Shown one piece after another: positions 34,901 to 34,941 of a stretch of DNA of 34,941 nucleotides. The stretch is from Schoenoplectus triqueter. Taxonomy: Eukaryota; Streptophyta; Magnoliopsida; Poales; Cyperaceae. The stretch spans positions 1 to 34,941 of the forward strand of contig CAXKVV010001501.1 in NCBI GenBank assembly GCA_964058805.1, in the 5' to 3' direction. The stretch's first letter is position 1; the number at the start of each line of letters is the position of its first letter. Under the pieces are notes generated by a model. That model was not told where the DNA came from, did no database searches, and worked only from the letters and a program-made list of their open reading frames with translations. Position numbers and translations under genes: made by a program.

Positions 34901-34941
34901 TAGGGGTGTCAATGGGTCGGGTCACATTATTTTATTATTAT
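34901..34941. mobile_element. Left end of a third hAT-like MITE, cut by the window edge
   Basis: TAGGGGTGTCAATGGGTCGG matches the terminus of the elements at 5242 and 31990. Only 41 bases are visible. Confidence 0.5.

Overview
The window is nuclear DNA of a flowering plant, most likely a eudicot. The base composition is strongly A+T-rich, genes have several short exons with GT-AG introns, and the protein families are plant-specific (WRKY, P-class PPR, early nodulin-like phytocyanin, chloroplast YbaB/EbfC). Intergenic space is filled with MITE-like elements and microsatellites. No tRNA, rRNA, CRISPR or viral replication gene was recognised.

Layout from left to right. (1) 1-1487, + strand: 3' part of a group I WRKY factor carrying the C-terminal WRKY domain. 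(2) 2749-4580, - strand: a short U1/matrin-type zinc-finger-like gene with a probable 5'UTR intron. Its finger is disrupted by an Asn repeat and its frame is interrupted, so it may be decaying. (3) 5242-5910: a 669-bp hAT-type MITE with an 8-bp target-site duplication. (4) 7429-9636, + strand: seven-exon gene for a chloroplast YbaB/EbfC (STIC2-like) protein of 187 aa. (5) 10953-12161, - strand: two-exon gene for an 83-aa single-pass membrane protein, probably mitochondrial. It is divergently arranged, 289 bp apart, with (6) 12451-14142, + strand: two-exon gene for a 512-aa P-class PPR protein. (7) 15025-15812, + strand: two-exon early nodulin-like phytocyanin. (8) 16.1-18.0 kb: decayed, coding-like sequence with an exact 38-codon tandem duplication and an eroded motif repeat. 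(9) 20.4-28.1 kb: gene desert with a foldback MITE nested in an older element and a truncated gene start. (10) 28109-30085, - strand: intronless receptor-like kinase of 658 aa with a roughly 270-residue insertion in the activation segment. (11) 30.1-34.9 kb: AT-rich intergenic DNA with a second hAT MITE (31990-32671), a pair of ~0.6-kb direct repeats, and the start of a third hAT-like end at 34901.

The genes do not form one pathway. Three are organelle-linked (chloroplast YbaB, probable mitochondrial small membrane protein, PPR), and their promoters contain GGGCCCA/GGCCCA (site II-like) boxes. From memory of Arabidopsis locus numbers, gene order echoes two Arabidopsis neighbourhoods: WRKY32, a YbaB gene and ENODL12 on chromosome 4, and the kinase At1g80870 beside the PPR At1g80880 on chromosome 1. 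This suggests an ancestral block that Arabidopsis later split; it needs a synteny search to confirm.

I did not find a clearly new multi-gene system. The strongest leads are the kinase insertion, the eroded repeat-coding region at 16.6-17.9 kb, and the transposon structures.
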